From the NCBI GenBank assembly GCA_905221115.1, contig CAJNBX010000001.1:62001-126000 (forward strand): 64,000 bases of DNA, written 5' to 3'. Under the pieces are notes generated by a model, which saw only the letters and a list, made by a program, of their open reading frames with translations, was not told the origin of the DNA and did not search any database. This DNA comes from a bacterium. GTDB lineage: Bacteria > Bacillota > Bacilli > Lactobacillales > Streptococcaceae. Below are positions 1 through 11,110 of this stretch, piece by piece (within the stretch, counting starts at the first letter, position 1; each line of letters opens with the position of its first letter). A program made the position numbers and the translations under genes.

Positions 1-2
1 CA

Positions 3-1250
3 CAAAACTATAATGCGCCAGAAACTAGTTTTTCAACTAATCCAGACGACCCAGCTCAGGGTATTCGTGATTTGAAGACCATGGTTCAAGCTTACCACGA
101 TGCGGGTATTGGTGTTATTATGGATGTGGTCTATAACCATACTTTCTCAGTTGTTGATGCACCTTTCCAAACAACTGTCCCTGATTACTATTATCGTATG
201 AATCCAGACGGTACCTTCCAGAATGGAACGGGTGTTGGAAATGAAACAGCCAGCGAACATGAAATGTTCCGCAAGTATATGATTGATTCCCTCCTATACT
301 GGGTACAGGAATACAATATTGACGGCTTCCGTTTTGACTTGATGGGGATTCATGATGTCAAGACTATGCAGATGATTCGTCAGAGTTTGGATGAAATTGA
401 CCCTAACATTATCCTTTATGGAGAAGGTTGGGACATGGGAACAGGTCTTGCCCCTTATGATAAGGCTAAGAAAGACAACGCCTACGAAATGCCAAATATT
501 GGTTTCTTTAATGACAATCAGCGTGATGCTGTCAAAGGTGGAGAAGTTTATGGTGCTATCAAGTCAGGTTTTGTCAGCGGTGCTGCGACAGAGCCAATTC
601 TTGCCAAAGCAATCCTAGGCAGTCGTGAATTAGGAACCTATACACATCCAAATCAAGTACTTAACTATGTGGAAGCCCATGACAATTACAATCTTCACGA
701 TTTGTTGGCGACACTTCATCCAGACCAAAGTTCAGAACAAATCATGCGCAAGGTTGAGACAGCCACAGCTATGAACCTACTCATGCAAGGGATGGCCTTT
801 ATGGAAATCGGTCAAGAATTTGGTCGTACCAAACTAGTTGCGACTGGTGAAAATGGTGAGTTGACCCATGATGATAGAGAGCGTGCTATGAATAGCTATA
901 ATGCTCCAGACAGTGTGAACCAAGTGAACTGGGACTTGATTAATGAGCGTCAAGATAGTATTGAGTTTATCCGTCAGATGATTCGATTGAAGACAGGAAC
1001 CGGTGCCTTTTCTTACCCTACTTATGATGAAATTTACCATCATGTTTTTGTTCATTCAGCAAATGAACATAGTGGTTTGATTGTCTATGAGATTCAAGGG
1101 GAAGACCATTTACTGGTTGTATTTAATGCTAAAGGGCAAGACTTCCAGTTTGAAAATGCTGGAAATCTAGAACTATTGGTGACCAATAGCCATTTAAGTG
1201 ATAAAGACATGGTTGGTGGCGTTAGCGCCAGCGTCTTTAAAGTCTTGTAG
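3..1250 (+). CDS. pulA: type I pullulanase (glycogen/starch debranching), 5'-truncated by window
   Basis: The reading frame is open from base 3, so the gene begins before the window. It hydrolyses alpha-1,6 branches of pullulan, glycogen or maltodextrin. All four GH13 conserved regions are visible: DVVYNH, GFRFDLMGIHD (nucleophile Asp), YGEGWD (acid/base Glu) and VEAHDN. The C-terminal part is a short beta domain. No LPxTG anchor follows, so this looks like the intracellular type I enzyme rather than a surface SpuA-type one. The first in-frame start visible (TTG at 72) lies inside the catalytic domain and is not the true start. It precedes gapN and the glg operon, fitting a carbohydrate-storage cluster. 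Confidence 0.93.
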   Translation, partial: QNYNAPETSFSTNPDDPAQGIRDLKTMVQAYHDAGIGVIMDVVYNHTFSVVDAPFQTTVPDYYYRMNPDGTFQNGTGVGNETASEHEMFRKYMIDSLLYWVQEYNIDGFRFDLMGIHDVKTMQMIRQSLDEIDPNIILYGEGWDMGTGLAPYDKAKKDNAYEMPNIGFFNDNQRDAVKGGEVYGAIKSGFVSGAATEPILAKAILGSRELGTYTHPNQVLNYVEAHDNYNLHDLLATLHPDQSSEQIMRKVETATAMNLLMQGMAFMEIGQEFGRTKLVATGENGELTHDDRERAMNSYNAPDSVNQVNWDLINERQDSIEFIRQMIRLKTGTGAFSYPTYDEIYHHVFVHSANEHSGLIVYEIQGEDHLLVVFNAKGQDFQFENAGNLELLVTNSHLSDKDMVGGVSASVFKVL

Positions 1251-1340
1251 AAAAAATCAAAAGTTTTCAATTGTGTCGTATAATTTCTAGGATATCTTCT
1301 TGCTAAAAATTATAAAACTCAATGAAGAATAACATAGCAT

Positions 1341-1375
1341 GAAAAAGGTTTAGTTCATCTAAGCCTTTTCTTTTT
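1341..1375 (+). terminator. intrinsic terminator of the pullulanase gene
   Basis: A hairpin pairs GAAAAAGGTTTAG (1341-1353) with CTAAGCCTTTTC (1359-1370), followed by a T-run. Confidence 0.75.
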
Positions 1376-1457
1376 GTACTGACTGCTTAACAAAAGAGTT
1401 CAAATAGTTTGAAAAGTCAAGCTTGTGAAAATAATCTCAAAAATATTGCAAAAAGGG

Positions 1458-1485
1458 TTGTAATTTTCTGAAAATTTGGTAAAAT
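1458..1485 (+). promoter_or_regulatory. gapN promoter
   Basis: TTGTAA (1458-1463) lies 16 bp from TAAAAT (1480-1485), which is preceded by TGG as in an extended -10. This sits 32 bp before the gapN start. Confidence 0.6.
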
Positions 1486-1516
1486 ATATCTTAATCATTT
1501 TCAGGAGGACGAGAAT

Positions 1517-2941
1517 TTGACAAGATATCAGAATTTAGTAAATGGAGAATGGAAATCATCTGAAAAAGAAATTAAGATTTATTCACCAATCAATCAAGAA
1601 GAATTAGGGACAGTACCCGCTATGAGCCAAGCAGAAGTAGATGAGGCTATGAAAGCTGCGCGTGCAGCCCTGACAGCATGGCGAGCTTTATCAGCAGTTG
1701 AACGTGCGGCTTATTTGCATAAGACAGCAGCTATTTTAGAACGCGATAAGGAAGAAATTGGTACTATCCTTGCCAAAGAAGTAGCAAAAGGGATTAAAGC
1801 AGCAATTGGAGAAGTCGTGCGTACCGCAGACTTGATCCGCTATGCTGCAGAGGAAGGGTTACGGATCACTGGACAAGCGATGGAAGGTGGCGGTTTTGAA
1901 GCAGCAAGTAAAAACAAACTGGCTGTTGTTCGTCGTGAGCCGGTTGGAGTCGTGCTAGCTATTACTCCTTTTAACTATCCAGTCAACCTTTCTGGATCTA
2001 AGATTGCTCCGGCCTTGATTGCAGGGAATGTGGTTATGTTTAAGCCACCAACACAAGGTTCCATTTCTGGTCTCTTGTTGGCTAAAGCATTTGAAGAAGC
2101 AGGGATTCCAGCAGGTGTTTTCAATACCATTACGGGACGTGGTTCAGAAATTGGGGATTATATCATTGAGCACAAAGAAGTCAATTTCATCAACTTTACA
2201 GGATCAACCCCTATCGGAGAACGTATTGGTCGTTTAGCTGGTATGCGTCCTATCATGCTGGAGCTTGGCGGAAAAGATGCAGCTCTTGTACTAGAAGATG
2301 CAGATTTGGAACATGCTGCCAAGCAAATTGTTGCGGGTGCCTTTAGCTACTCAGGCCAACGTTGCACGGCCATTAAACGTGTCATTGTTCTCGAAAGTGT
2401 AGCAGATAAATTAGCTACTTTGCTTCAAGCAGAGGTTGCTAAATTAACAGTTGGTGACCCATTTGACAATGCTGATATTACACCTGTTATTGACAATGCT
2501 TCAGCCGACTTTATTTGGGGCTTGATTGAGGATGCACAAGAAAAAGGGGCTCAGGCTCTTACACCAATCAAACGTGAGGGCAATCTTCTCTGGCCAGTGC
2601 TTTTTGACCAAGTTACAAAAGATATGAAAGTAGCATGGGAAGAGCCATTTGGTCCTATTTTACCAATTATTCGTGTGGCTAATGTAGAAGAAGCAATTGC
2701 CTTTGCCAACGAATCTGAATTCGGCCTTCAATCTTCAGTCTTTACAAATGATTTCAAAAAGGCCTTTGAAATTGCTGAAAAACTTGAAGTGGGTACAGTT
2801 CATATTAATAATAAAACCCAACGTGGTCCAGATAATTTTCCCTTCCTTGGTGTCAAAGGTTCTGGCGCTGGAGTGCAAGGAATTAAATATAGCATTGAAG
2901 CGATGACAAATGTCAAATCCATTGTTTTTGATGTGAAATAA
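1517..2941 (+). CDS. gapN: NADP-dependent non-phosphorylating glyceraldehyde-3-phosphate dehydrogenase
   Basis: GapN oxidises glyceraldehyde-3-phosphate directly to 3-phosphoglycerate with NADP+, bypassing Gap/Pgk. It supplies NADPH to streptococci that lack a full oxidative pentose phosphate route. The 474 residues match the usual length of about 475. The aldehyde dehydrogenase signature is clear: the Glu in LELGG (about 249) and the catalytic Cys in GQRCTAIKR (about 283). The start is TTG, with AGGAGG at 1504-1509 giving the correct spacing; no ATG fits better. It is monocistronic, with its own promoter and terminator, and is followed by the glycogen operon. Confidence 0.96.
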   Translation: MTRYQNLVNGEWKSSEKEIKIYSPINQEELGTVPAMSQAEVDEAMKAARAALTAWRALSAVERAAYLHKTAAILERDKEEIGTILAKEVAKGIKAAIGEVVRTADLIRYAAEEGLRITGQAMEGGGFEAASKNKLAVVRREPVGVVLAITPFNYPVNLSGSKIAPALIAGNVVMFKPPTQGSISGLLLAKAFEEAGIPAGVFNTITGRGSEIGDYIIEHKEVNFINFTGSTPIGERIGRLAGMRPIMLELGGKDAALVLEDADLEHAAKQIVAGAFSYSGQRCTAIKRVIVLESVADKLATLLQAEVAKLTVGDPFDNADITPVIDNASADFIWGLIEDAQEKGAQALTPIKREGNLLWPVLFDQVTKDMKVAWEEPFGPILPIIRVANVEEAIAFANESEFGLQSSVFTNDFKKAFEIAEKLEVGTVHINNKTQRGPDNFPFLGVKGSGAGVQGIKYSIEAMTNVKSIVFDVK

Positions 2942-2946
2942 AATGT

Positions 2947-2980
2947 AAAATCAGGAAATTGTTTTCCTGGTTTTGTTTTT
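2947..2980 (+). terminator. intrinsic terminator of gapN
   Basis: AAATCAGGAAA (2948-2958) pairs with TTTCCTGGTTT (2963-2973), followed by a T-rich tail. Confidence 0.75.
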
Positions 2981-3147
2981 TACATAAAAACAACAATTTT
3001 ATTAGTAAAATGACGAACTTTATGATAGTATTGTAAAAAACAATTCGTTTTCATAATCTGTTTGAAAATTTCTTGATTTACAAGTGAACACATCAGTGAA
3101 TTTGTTGAAGACTTTCAAAAGATTTTTTTGCAAATTCCGTAATTTAC

Positions 3148-3176
3148 TTGAATCTTCCCTAAAAAGGTAGTATAAT
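3148..3176 (+). promoter_or_regulatory. glgBCDA promoter
   Basis: TTGAAT (3148-3153), a 17-bp spacer and TATAAT (3171-3176) lie 39 bp upstream of glgB. Confidence 0.75.
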
Positions 3177-3184
3177 AAATCTAT

Positions 3185-3198
3185 AGAAAACGCTTACA
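3185..3198 (+). promoter_or_regulatory. cre site (CcpA operator) at the glg operon start
   Basis: AGAAAACGCTTACA matches the cre consensus TGWAANCGNTNWCA at 13 of 14 positions. It lies just downstream of the -10 box, over the expected transcription start. This fits CcpA repression of glycogen synthesis genes on preferred sugars; the regulation is inferred. Confidence 0.65.
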
Positions 3199-3214
3199 GA
3201 AAAGAGGGGGTATT

Positions 3215-5143
3215 ATGGATAAAAGAGAAGCTTTGCGCACCTTTATGACAGGAGAAAATTTTCACCTTCAGCATTATCTAGGAGCACATAGGGAAGAACT
3301 AAATGGAGAGTACGGTTATACATTTCGTGTGTGGGCTCCTAATGCTCAGGCTGTCCACTTGGTGGGGGATTTCACCAATTGGGTAGAAAATCAAATTCCG
3401 ATGGAACGAAATGAATTTGGAGTCTGGGAAGTCTTTACCAGCCTTGCTCATGAAGGCCAAATTTACAAGTATCATATCACACGTGCAAATGGTCATCAGC
3501 TGATGAAGATTGATCCTTTGGCTGTACGGTATGAGGCACGTCCGGGTACTGGAGCTATTTTAACAGAGATTCCAGAAAAGAAATGGAAGGATGGGCTTTG
3601 GTTAGCTCGCAGAAAACGTTGGACTTTCTTTGAACGTCCTGTCAATATCTACGAAGTTCATGCTGGATCGTGGAAGAGAAATCCTGATGGCAGCCCCTAT
3701 AGTTTTGCTCAATTGAAAGATGAACTCATTCCTTACCTAGTTGAGATGAACTATACTCATATTGAGTTTATGCCCTTAATGTCCCACCCTCTCGGTTTGA
3801 GTTGGGGTTACCAGCTTATGGGTTACTTCGCTTTAGAGCATGCCTATGGTCGCCCTGAAGAGTTTCAAGATTTTGTTGAGGAATGTCACTTAAACAATAT
3901 TGGGGTTATTGTAGACTGGGTACCTGGTCATTTCACCATTAATGATGATGCCTTAGCTTATTATGACGGGACGCCGACTTTTGAGTACCAAGACCATAAT
4001 AAGGCTCATAACTATGGTTGGGGCGCTCTCAATTTTGACCTTGGAAAAAATGAAGTCCAGTCCTTCTTGATTTCTAGTATTAAGTTTTGGATTGACTTTT
4101 ACCATCTAGATGGTATTCGTGTGGATGCGGTTAGTAACATGCTCTATCTTGACTACGATGATGCTCCATGGACACCTAATAAAGATGGTGGCAATCTCAA
4201 CTATGAAGGATATTATTTCCTTCAACGCTTGAATGATGTCATTAAACTAGTTCATCCTGATGTGATGATGATCGCAGAAGAAAGTTCATCAGCTACTCAG
4301 ATTACTGACACTAAGGATTCAGATGGTCTAGGATTTGACTACAAGTGGAATATGGGCTGGATGAATGACATTCTCCGTTTCTATGAAGAAGATCCGATTT
4401 ATCGTAAATATGATTTTAACCTGGTGACTTTCAGCTTTATGTATGTTTTCAATGAAAACTATCTCCTACCATTCTCACATGACGAAGTGGTTCACGGTAA
4501 GAAGAGTATGATGCACAAGATGTGGGGAGATCGTTACAATCAATTCGCAGGCTTACGCAATCTCTACACTTACCAAATTTGTCACCCTGGTAAGAAATTG
4601 CTTTTCATGGGTAGTGAATACGGCCAATTCCTAGAATGGAGATCTGAAGAGCAGTTAGAATGGTCTAATCTAGAAGACCCTATGAATGCTAAGATGAAGT
4701 ATTTCACTTCTCAGCTAAACCAGTTTTACAAAGATCATCGCTGTCTGTGGGAAATCGATACCAGCTATGATGGTATTGAAATCATCGATGCGGATAATCG
4801 AGACCAGAGTGTTCTTTCCTTCATCCGTAAGGGTAAGAAGGGCGACATGCTAGTCTGCGTCTTTAATATGGCACCTGTTGAACGAAAAGATTTTACAATC
4901 GGACTACCCGTTGCAGGAATTTACGAAGAAGTATGGAATACTGAGTTAGAAGAGTGGGGAGGCGTTTGGAAAGAACATAATCAAACTGTTCAAACGCAAG
5001 AAGGACTATGGAAAGATTATGAGCAGACCTTGACCTTTACCCTACCGGCTATGGGAGCAAGTGTTTGGAAAATCAAACGTCGCTTGAAATCTACTAAAAC
5101 CGTTACAAATAAAAACCAAAAAGGAGTAGAAAATGAAGAATGA
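3215..5143 (+). CDS. glgB: 1,4-alpha-glucan (glycogen) branching enzyme
   Basis: GlgB moves alpha-1,4 oligoglucan segments into alpha-1,6 branch points during glycogen synthesis. The 642-residue protein has an N-terminal CBM48/E-set domain ([22 protein letters not shown]) split here by wording only: key motifs are FRVWAPNA and VHLVGDF. The GH13 core carries DGIRVDAV (Asp nucleophile), IAEESS (acid/base Glu) and FSHDEVVHG, followed by a C-terminal all-beta domain. The ATG is preceded by GAGGGGG (3204-3210). It is first in glgBCDA and overlaps glgC by 11 nt, so the pair is translationally coupled. Confidence 0.97.
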   Translation: MDKREALRTFMTGENFHLQHYLGAHREELNGEYGYTFRVWAPNAQAVHLVGDFTNWVENQIPMERNEFGVWEVFTSLAHEGQIYKYHITRANGHQLMKIDPLAVRYEARPGTGAILTEIPEKKWKDGLWLARRKRWTFFERPVNIYEVHAGSWKRNPDGSPYSFAQLKDELIPYLVEMNYTHIEFMPLMSHPLGLSWGYQLMGYFALEHAYGRPEEFQDFVEECHLNNIGVIVDWVPGHFTINDDALAYYDGTPTFEYQDHNKAHNYGWGALNFDLGKNEVQSFLISSIKFWIDFYHLDGIRVDAVSNMLYLDYDDAPWTPNKDGGNLNYEGYYFLQRLNDVIKLVHPDVMMIAEESSSATQITDTKDSDGLGFDYKWNMGWMNDILRFYEEDPIYRKYDFNLVTFSFMYVFNENYLLPFSHDEVVHGKKSMMHKMWGDRYNQFAGLRNLYTYQICHPGKKLLFMGSEYGQFLEWRSEEQLEWSNLEDPMNAKMKYFTSQLNQFYKDHRCLWEIDTSYDGIEIIDADNRDQSVLSFIRKGKKGDMLVCVFNMAPVERKDFTIGLPVAGIYEEVWNTELEEWGGVWKEHNQTVQTQEGLWKDYEQTLTFTLPAMGASVWKIKRRLKSTKTVTNKNQKGVENEE

Positions 5144-6275
5144 AATGTTAGCTTTGATTCTTGCCGGTGGGCAAGGAACTCGTCTCGGAAAACTCACTCA
5201 AAACCTTGCGAAACCAGCTGTACAATTTGGCGGACGCTACCGTATCATTGACTTCGCTCTTTCAAACTGTGCCAACTCAGGGATTCACAATGTTGGAGTC
5301 ATTACACAGTACCAACCACTTGCTCTTAACAATCATATTGGAAACGGTTCAAGCTGGGGGTTAGACGGTATTAATTCTGGTGTCTCTATTCTTCAACCGT
5401 ATTCTGCAAGTGAAGGAAATCGTTGGTTCGAAGGGACTAGTCATGCTATTTACCAAAATATCGACTATATCGACAGTGTCAATCCTGAGTATGTCTTGAT
5501 TCTGTCTGGGGACCATATCTACAAAATGGATTATGATGATATGCTCCAGTCTCACAAGGATAATAATGCCAGTTTGACAGTAGCAGTTCTGGATGTTCCT
5601 CTGAAAGAAGCTAGCCGTTTTGGTATTATGAACACAGATGCCAATAACCGCATTGTTGAATTTGAAGAAAAACCAGCACAACCTAAATCTACCAAAGCTT
5701 CTATGGGAATCTATATCTTTGATTGGCAACGTCTGCGCAATATGCTCGTTGCTGCTGAAAAGAGCAATGTAGATATGTCAGACTTTGGTAAAAATGTCAT
5801 TCCAAATTACCTTGAGTCAGGTGAAAGTGTCTATGCCTATGAATTTAATGGTTACTGGAAAGATGTTGGTACTATTGAGTCGCTTTGGGAAGCGAACATG
5901 GAGTACATTTCTCCAGAAAATGCCTTGGATAGCCGTAACCGTCAATGGAAGATTTACTCAAGAAACTTAATTTCACCACCAAACTTCCTTGGGGCAAATG
6001 CTCATGTGGAAGATTCCTTGGTTGTTGATGGCTGTTTTGTAGATGGAACTGTTAAACATTCTATCCTTTCAACAGGTGCGCAAGTTCGCGAAGGGGCAGA
6101 AGTAGTAGATTCAGTTATCATGAGTGGTGCAATTGTTGGTCAGGGAGCTAAAATCAAACGTGCCATTATTGGTGAAGGTGCAGTTATTTCTGACGGTGTC
6201 GAAATTGATGGAACAGAAGAAGTACAAGTTGTAGGATATAATGAAGTAGTGGGGGTAGCAACAGATGAAGATTGA
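5133..6275 (+). CDS. glgC: glucose-1-phosphate adenylyltransferase, catalytic subunit
   Basis: GlgC makes ADP-glucose from ATP and glucose-1-phosphate, the committed step of glycogen synthesis. The N-terminal nucleotidyltransferase signature [13 protein letters not shown] is intact, and the Lys in the following AKPAVQFGG segment is present. [11 protein letters not shown] provides the catalytic Asp. The C-terminal third shows left-handed beta-helix hexapeptide-like repeats. Length 380 aa is typical. The RBS AAGGAG lies inside the 3' end of glgB. It overlaps both neighbours by 11 nt. Confidence 0.97.
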   Translation: MKNEMLALILAGGQGTRLGKLTQNLAKPAVQFGGRYRIIDFALSNCANSGIHNVGVITQYQPLALNNHIGNGSSWGLDGINSGVSILQPYSASEGNRWFEGTSHAIYQNIDYIDSVNPEYVLILSGDHIYKMDYDDMLQSHKDNNASLTVAVLDVPLKEASRFGIMNTDANNRIVEFEEKPAQPKSTKASMGIYIFDWQRLRNMLVAAEKSNVDMSDFGKNVIPNYLESGESVYAYEFNGYWKDVGTIESLWEANMEYISPENALDSRNRQWKIYSRNLISPPNFLGANAHVEDSLVVDGCFVDGTVKHSILSTGAQVREGAEVVDSVIMSGAIVGQGAKIKRAIIGEGAVISDGVEIDGTEEVQVVGYNEVVGVATDED

Positions 6276-7404
6276 TAAATATTCTGCCATTTTAGGAAAT
6301 ACAGTTGGTTTTCATGATATGTCAACACTGACAGACCACCGTCCAGTAGCTAGTTTGCCATTTGGTGGTAAATATCGCTTGATTGACTTCCCGCTTTCAA
6401 GTCTTGCTAATGCAGGTGTCCGTAGTATCTTTGGTATTTTCCAACAAGATAATATCAGTTCTGTCTTTGACCATATCCGTTCAGGACGTGAGTGGGGCTT
6501 ATCAACTCTTCTCAGTCACTATTATCTAGGTATTTACAATACCCGTGTGGAAAGTAGTACAGTTGGAAAAGAATACTACCAACAGCTTCTTACTTATTTG
6601 AAACGTTCTGGCTCCAACCAAACAGTTTCACTTAACTGTGATGTTTTGATTAACATTGATTTGAATCAAGTATTCCATCTACACAGTACAACAAAAGGGC
6701 CTATCACTGTAGTTTATAAAAAACTAGCTAAGAAAGACATTTCAGAAGTAAACGCAATCTTGGAAGTGGATGAAACAGACCATGTTCGTTCTCATAAACT
6801 CTTTGATAGCAAGTTACCAGATCAAATCTATAACATGTCTACAGATATCTTTGTCGTTGATACACCTTGGTTGATAGAACGATTGGAAGAAGAAGCTAAA
6901 AAAGAACATCCAGAGAAGTTGCGCTATGTTTTACGGGATTTGGCTGCAAAAGAAGGGGCTTTTGCCTACGAGTACACAGGTTATCTGGCAAATATTCACT
7001 CTGTAGAGTCTTATTACAAAGCTAACAAAGATATGCTTGAATCACAGAAATTCTATTCTCTTTTCTCACCAAACCAAAAGATTTATACAAAGGTCAAAAA
7101 CGAAGAGCCAACTTACTATGCTAATACATCTAAAGTAAGCACTTCTCAGTTTGCGTCTGGTAGTATCATTGAAGGTCAAGTGGCTAATTCTGTTCTATCA
7201 CGTAATATTCATGTCCATAAGGATAGCTTGGTTAAAGATAGCCTGCTCTTCCCTCGTGTTGTTATTGGAGAAGGAGCTCAGGTAGAATATGCTATCTTAG
7301 ACAAGGGTGTTGAAGTTGAGCCTGGTGTTGTGATTCGAGGAACTGCAGAACATCCAGTTGTCGTTAAGAAAGGTAGCAAAGTAACAGAGGATATTCATTC
7401 ATGA
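6265..7404 (+). CDS. glgD: glucose-1-phosphate adenylyltransferase, regulatory subunit GlgD
   Basis: GlgD is a GlgC paralogue that forms a heteromeric enzyme in Firmicutes and modulates activity. It aligns with GlgC along its whole length (379 aa; [14 protein letters not shown] matches the Glg[15 protein letters not shown]), but the GGxGTRL nucleotide-binding loop is replaced by an [16 protein letters not shown] segment. Independent catalysis is therefore unlikely. That it acts as a partner of GlgC is family knowledge. It overlaps glgC by 11 nt and glgA by 4 nt. Confidence 0.95.
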   Translation: MKIDKYSAILGNTVGFHDMSTLTDHRPVASLPFGGKYRLIDFPLSSLANAGVRSIFGIFQQDNISSVFDHIRSGREWGLSTLLSHYYLGIYNTRVESSTVGKEYYQQLLTYLKRSGSNQTVSLNCDVLINIDLNQVFHLHSTTKGPITVVYKKLAKKDISEVNAILEVDETDHVRSHKLFDSKLPDQIYNMSTDIFVVDTPWLIERLEEEAKKEHPEKLRYVLRDLAAKEGAFAYEYTGYLANIHSVESYYKANKDMLESQKFYSLFSPNQKIYTKVKNEEPTYYANTSKVSTSQFASGSIIEGQVANSVLSRNIHVHKDSLVKDSLLFPRVVIGEGAQVEYAILDKGVEVEPGVVIRGTAEHPVVVKKGSKVTEDIHS

Positions 7405-8834
7405 AAATTTTATTTGTAGCAGCAGAGGGTGCACCCTTTTCAAAAACAGGTGGTTTGGGAGACGTTATTGGCGCTCTTCCAAAATCACTGGTAAAAGCGG
7501 GACATGAAGTTGCAGTGATTTTACCCTACTATGACATGGTAGAGGCTAAATTTGGAAATCAAATTGAAGATATTCTTCATTTTGAGGTGAGTGTTGGTTG
7601 GCGTAGACAGTACTGTGGGATTAAGAAAACAGTACTAAATGGTGTGACCTTCTACTTTATTGACAACCAATATTATTTCTTCCGCGGTCATGTTTACGGT
7701 GATTTTGACGACGGAGAGCGCTTTGCTTTCTTCCAACTTGCTGCCATTGAGGCTATGGAAAGAATTGACTTTATTCCTGACCTTCTCCATGTTCATGACT
7801 ACCATACAGCTATGATTCCTTTCTTGTTAAAGGAAAAATACCGTTGGATTCAAGCCTATCAAGGAATAAAAACTGTTTTAACCATTCATAATTTGGAATT
7901 CCAAGGACAATTTTCAGAAGGAATGTTATGGGATTTGTTTGGAGTTGGCTTTGAACGTTACGCTGATGGCACCCTTCGATGGAACAACTGTCTGAACTGG
8001 ATGAAGGCTGGTATTCTTTATGCTGACCGTGTTTCAACCGTTTCGCCTAGCTATGCTCATGAAATTATGACCAGTCAGTTCGGATGTAACTTGGATCAGA
8101 TTCTTCGAATGGAGTCTGGTAAAGTTTCTGGTATCGTGAATGGGATTGATGCTGACCTGTATAATCCTCAGACGGATGCTCTATTAGATTATCATTTTAA
8201 TCAGGAAGATTTGTCTGGGAAGGCCCAAAACAAGGCAAAATTGCAAGAAAGAGTTGGCTTGCCAGTTAGAGCCGACGTTCCACTGGTGGGAATTGTTTCT
8301 CGTTTGACACGTCAAAAAGGTTTTGATGTGGTGGTTGAAAGTCTTCAACATATCTTGCAAAATGATGTTCAGATTGTTCTTTTGGGAACTGGTGATCCAG
8401 CCTTTGAAGGGGCTTTCTCGTGGTTTGCTCAGATTTACCCAGACAAGCTATCAGCAAATATCACTTTTGATGTCAAACTAGCTCAAGAAATCTACGCTGC
8501 TTGTGACCTCTTCCTCATGCCAAGTCGTTTTGAGCCATGTGGCTTGTCTCAAATGATGGCTATGCGTTATGGAACCTTGCCATTGGTCCATGAAGTTGGT
8601 GGCTTGAGAGATACCGTTCGCGCTTTCAATCCAATTGAAGGAAGTGGTACTGGCTTTAGCTTTGACAATCTATCTCCTTATTGGTTAAATTGGACTTTCC
8701 AAACAGCATTGGACTTGTATAGAAACCATCCTGACGTTTGGAGAAACTTACAAAAACAAGCTATGGAGTGTGATTTCTCATGGGATACAGCCTGCAAGTC
8801 ATACCTAGACTTGTACCAAAGCTTAGTTAACTAA
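7401..8834 (+). CDS. glgA: glycogen synthase (ADP-glucose starch/glycogen glucosyltransferase)
   Basis: GlgA, a GT5 glucosyltransferase with a GT-B fold, extends alpha-1,4 glucan from ADP-glucose. It shows the N-terminal [15 protein letters not shown] loop that binds ADP-glucose and the C-terminal [18 protein letters not shown] segment with the conserved Glu. The 477 aa length is standard. The start overlaps the glgD stop (ATGA), and a strong terminator follows. With GlgB/C/D it completes glycogen synthesis; no phosphorylase (glgP) gene is in this window. Confidence 0.97.
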   Translation: MKILFVAAEGAPFSKTGGLGDVIGALPKSLVKAGHEVAVILPYYDMVEAKFGNQIEDILHFEVSVGWRRQYCGIKKTVLNGVTFYFIDNQYYFFRGHVYGDFDDGERFAFFQLAAIEAMERIDFIPDLLHVHDYHTAMIPFLLKEKYRWIQAYQGIKTVLTIHNLEFQGQFSEGMLWDLFGVGFERYADGTLRWNNCLNWMKAGILYADRVSTVSPSYAHEIMTSQFGCNLDQILRMESGKVSGIVNGIDADLYNPQTDALLDYHFNQEDLSGKAQNKAKLQERVGLPVRADVPLVGIVSRLTRQKGFDVVVESLQHILQNDVQIVLLGTGDPAFEGAFSWFAQIYPDKLSANITFDVKLAQEIYAACDLFLMPSRFEPCGLSQMMAMRYGTLPLVHEVGGLRDTVRAFNPIEGSGTGFSFDNLSPYWLNWTFQTALDLYRNHPDVWRNLQKQAMECDFSWDTACKSYLDLYQSLVN

Positions 8835-8839
8835 TAGAT

Positions 8840-8870
8840 AAAATCGTATGATGACTTCATACGATTTTTA
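8840..8870 (+). terminator. intrinsic terminator of glgBCDA
   Basis: A perfect 12-bp stem (8840-8851 with 8857-8868) and a 5-nt loop, ending in T residues, begin 5 nt after the glgA stop codon. Confidence 0.85.
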
Positions 8871-8892
8871 GGCTATTTAGAGAGGAGAACTG

Positions 8893-9537
8893 ATGTCTCA
8901 AGTAAAAGGCTTGTGTGTCATGGATGTTGATGGAACCTTAATCCTAGAAGAAGTGATTGATTTGTTGGGTAGAGAGGCAGGTTGTGAGGAGGAAATTGCG
9001 CAGCTTACAAGTCAGGCAATGCGAGGAGAGCTAGATTTTGAAAGAAGTTTACGAGACAGAGTGTCCTTCTTGGAAGGTCTTCCTATTTCGGTCTTTGATA
9101 CAGTTTTCAACTCTATTCATCTATCGCCAAATGCTCAGGAATTCATTTCCATTCTCCAAAAGAATGGCATCCTAGTTGGTCTGGTGTCCGGTGGATTTAC
9201 ACCAATAGTTGCGAGATTAGCAAAATCCCTCGACATTGCCTATTTCTCTGCCAATCAACTTGAAGTTAAAGACGATCATCTAACAGGAAAATTAGTTGGA
9301 CAAATTATTAGTCCCGAGGTCAAAAAAGAGACTCTGGAACAATGGAGAAAGGAACTAAAACTTTCTAAAGAAAGAACGATTGCAATCGGTGATGGGGTTA
9401 ATGATTTATTAATGCTAAAGTCTGCAGGACTGGGAATTGCTTTTTGTGCCAAAGAGGTACTCAAAAAAGAAATACCATATCATGTTGACAAGAGGGATTT
9501 TTTAGAAGTTCTTCCTTTGATTGACTGTTTAGAATGA
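8893..9537 (+). CDS. serB: HAD-family phosphoserine phosphatase (SerB-like)
   Basis: This is a predicted cytoplasmic phosphatase of HAD subfamily I. It has motif I DVDGTLI, motif II as Ser in GLVSGGF, and motif [13 protein letters not shown]. The helical cap and these motifs match SerB, which makes L-serine from phosphoserine. The 214 aa length fits. RBS AGAGGAG (8880-8886) precedes the ATG. It overlaps the next gene's upstream ATG and probably forms a two-gene unit with glycerate kinase; serine and glycerate/3-phosphoglycerate metabolism are linked. Substrate identity is inferred from motifs only. Confidence 0.8.
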   Translation: MSQVKGLCVMDVDGTLILEEVIDLLGREAGCEEEIAQLTSQAMRGELDFERSLRDRVSFLEGLPISVFDTVFNSIHLSPNAQEFISILQKNGILVGLVSGGFTPIVARLAKSLDIAYFSANQLEVKDDHLTGKLVGQIISPEVKKETLEQWRKELKLSKERTIAIGDGVNDLLMLKSAGLGIAFCAKEVLKKEIPYHVDKRDFLEVLPLIDCLE

Positions 9538-9545
9538 GGGAAAAT

Positions 9546-10661
9546 ATGAAGATTGTAATTGCACCAGATTCATTTAAGGAAAGCTTGACTGCTGAAGAGG
9601 TAGCTGAATCTATTAAAAGAGGCTTCCAACAATCGATAGCAGATGTAGAATGTCTCCTCTGCCCTGTGGGTGATGGTGGCGAAGGTACAGTAGATGCTAT
9701 TCGACATTCACTTGACCTAGAAGAAAAATGGATCCAAGTGACAGGCCCTTTTGGACAAAAAGAAGCCATACACTATTTTCAAAAAGAACAACTAGCCCTG
9801 TTCGAAGTTGCTGATTTGGTTGGCCTTGGAAAGATTCCGCTAGAGAAACGAAATCCACTTCAAATCCAAACTTGTGGTATTGGAGAGTTGATTCACCATC
9901 TCATTGTTAAAGGGATTAAAGAAATCTATATCGGTGTTGGTGGTACGGCCAGTAATGACGGAGGAATTGGGATCGCTGCTGGTTTAGGTTATCGATTTTA
10001 TGATAGAGATGGAAATGTCTTGCCTGCTTGCGGTCAATCCTTACTAAAATTAGCTTCTGTTTCAACAGAAAATCGCTATGAAATTCCTGAAGATGTGCAA
10101 ATTCGTATTTTAGCAGATGTCGTGAGTCCCTTATGTGGATATCAAGGTGCGACCTACACGTTTGGCAAGCAAAAAGGCCTAGATCCTACTATGTTTGAGG
10201 CCGTAGATCAAGCGATCCAAGATTTTTATGAAAAAGTCTCCCCTGCAACATTGGAAATTAAAGGAGCAGGAGCTGGTGGAGGCATTGCTGGCGGTTTGTG
10301 TGCCTTTGCTCAGGCAAATATCGTGTCTGGAATTGATACCTGTTTGAACTTAATCAACTTTGATAAGAAAGTTTTACATGCTGACTTGGTTGTTGTAGGA
10401 GAAGGAAGGCTAGATCGTCAAAGTTTAGCAGGTAAAGCGCCTATTGGTGTTGCAAAAAGAACCCCTGTCGGAGTTCCTGTCATTGCTATTTGTGGTAGTC
10501 TTGCTGAGGATTTACCTTCCCTACCATTTGAAAATATCCAAGCTGCCTTTTCTATTTTGGAGAAAAGTGAACCTTTAGAAGACAGTTTGAAAAATGCCAG
10601 TTTCTATCTGGAGCACACGGCTGCCAATATAGGGCATTTATTAAATATGCACAAGATTTAG
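9546..10661 (+). CDS. glxK: glycerate kinase
   Basis: It phosphorylates D-glycerate to a phosphoglycerate (GarK/GlxK family). Family signatures are the N-terminal [41 protein letters not shown] and [12 protein letters not shown]. The chosen ATG at 9546 follows GAGGG (9536-9540) at correct spacing and starts [10 protein letters not shown], the usual family N-terminus; an ATG at 9534 overlaps the serB stop but lacks an RBS. The 371 aa length is normal. Its stop codon overlaps by 4 nt that of the convergent gene at 10658-11104. Confidence 0.93.
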   Translation: MKIVIAPDSFKESLTAEEVAESIKRGFQQSIADVECLLCPVGDGGEGTVDAIRHSLDLEEKWIQVTGPFGQKEAIHYFQKEQLALFEVADLVGLGKIPLEKRNPLQIQTCGIGELIHHLIVKGIKEIYIGVGGTASNDGGIGIAAGLGYRFYDRDGNVLPACGQSLLKLASVSTENRYEIPEDVQIRILADVVSPLCGYQGATYTFGKQKGLDPTMFEAVDQAIQDFYEKVSPATLEIKGAGAGGGIAGGLCAFAQANIVSGIDTCLNLINFDKKVLHADLVVVGEGRLDRQSLAGKAPIGVAKRTPVGVPVIAICGSLAEDLPSLPFENIQAAFSILEKSEPLEDSLKNASFYLEHTAANIGHLLNMHKI

Positions 10662-11104
10662 CCAAACCATTTCTTCCAGATGGATGTTTTGGCTGGTTCT
10701 TCCTTTTTATCTTCCCAAAGTTTTGCAAAAGCAAGTCGAAGGTCCTTTTCTTCTACTTGTACTGGTGCATTGGTGTGGATAATCAGGCCAAAAGGAGAAG
10801 AAGTATGCTCTTCAGATACAATGGTAGCTTGACTATCAGTTTCTTTAGCTTCTTTTAAGTAGAAAACTTGCTTGTCAAATTCGATAGTTGGTGAAATCTT
10901 CACAAATAGTGGCTCTGCTTTTTCCTGAAGGTTTTCTAAAATGGATAAAAAGCCTTTTTCTAACTGCGGGCTATTCGCTGTGTCAATATCTGCATATCCA
11001 AGAACTCTTTCTTCAAAAGTACCAAGATAGCGTCTTTGCTCATCCGGATTTAATTTTGCTCCACCATGAGCTTTTTCAAGTAATTGTTTTGATAAATCTG
11101 TCAT
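10658..11104 (-). CDS. YueI-like DUF1694 family protein
   Basis: This is a 148-aa soluble protein of unknown function resembling the Bacillus YueI/DUF1694 family. The N-terminal [17 protein letters not shown] element and the internal FEERVLGY motif are typical. It is the only minus-strand gene left of the terminus apart from the integrase remnant and xerS. No Shine-Dalgarno precedes the ATG. Instead TGATATACT, an extended -10, ends 6 nt before it, suggesting a leaderless transcript. Its 3' end overlaps glycerate kinase by 4 nt. No function can be assigned from the sequence. Confidence 0.85.
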   Translation of the reverse strand: MTDLSKQLLEKAHGGAKLNPDEQRRYLGTFEERVLGYADIDTANSPQLEKGFLSILENLQEKAEPLFVKISPTIEFDKQVFYLKEAKETDSQATIVSEEHTSSPFGLIIHTNAPVQVEEKDLRLAFAKLWEDKKEEPAKTSIWKKWFG

Positions 11105-11110
11105 GAAAAC

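Noticed and set aside
1310..1340. ACTCAATGAAGAAT as a BOX-C end
   Set aside because: Too short and no boxA or boxB nearby.
6265..7404. glgD as a second catalytic GlgC
   Set aside because: The GGxGTRL nucleotide-binding loop is lost, so it is the regulatory paralogue.
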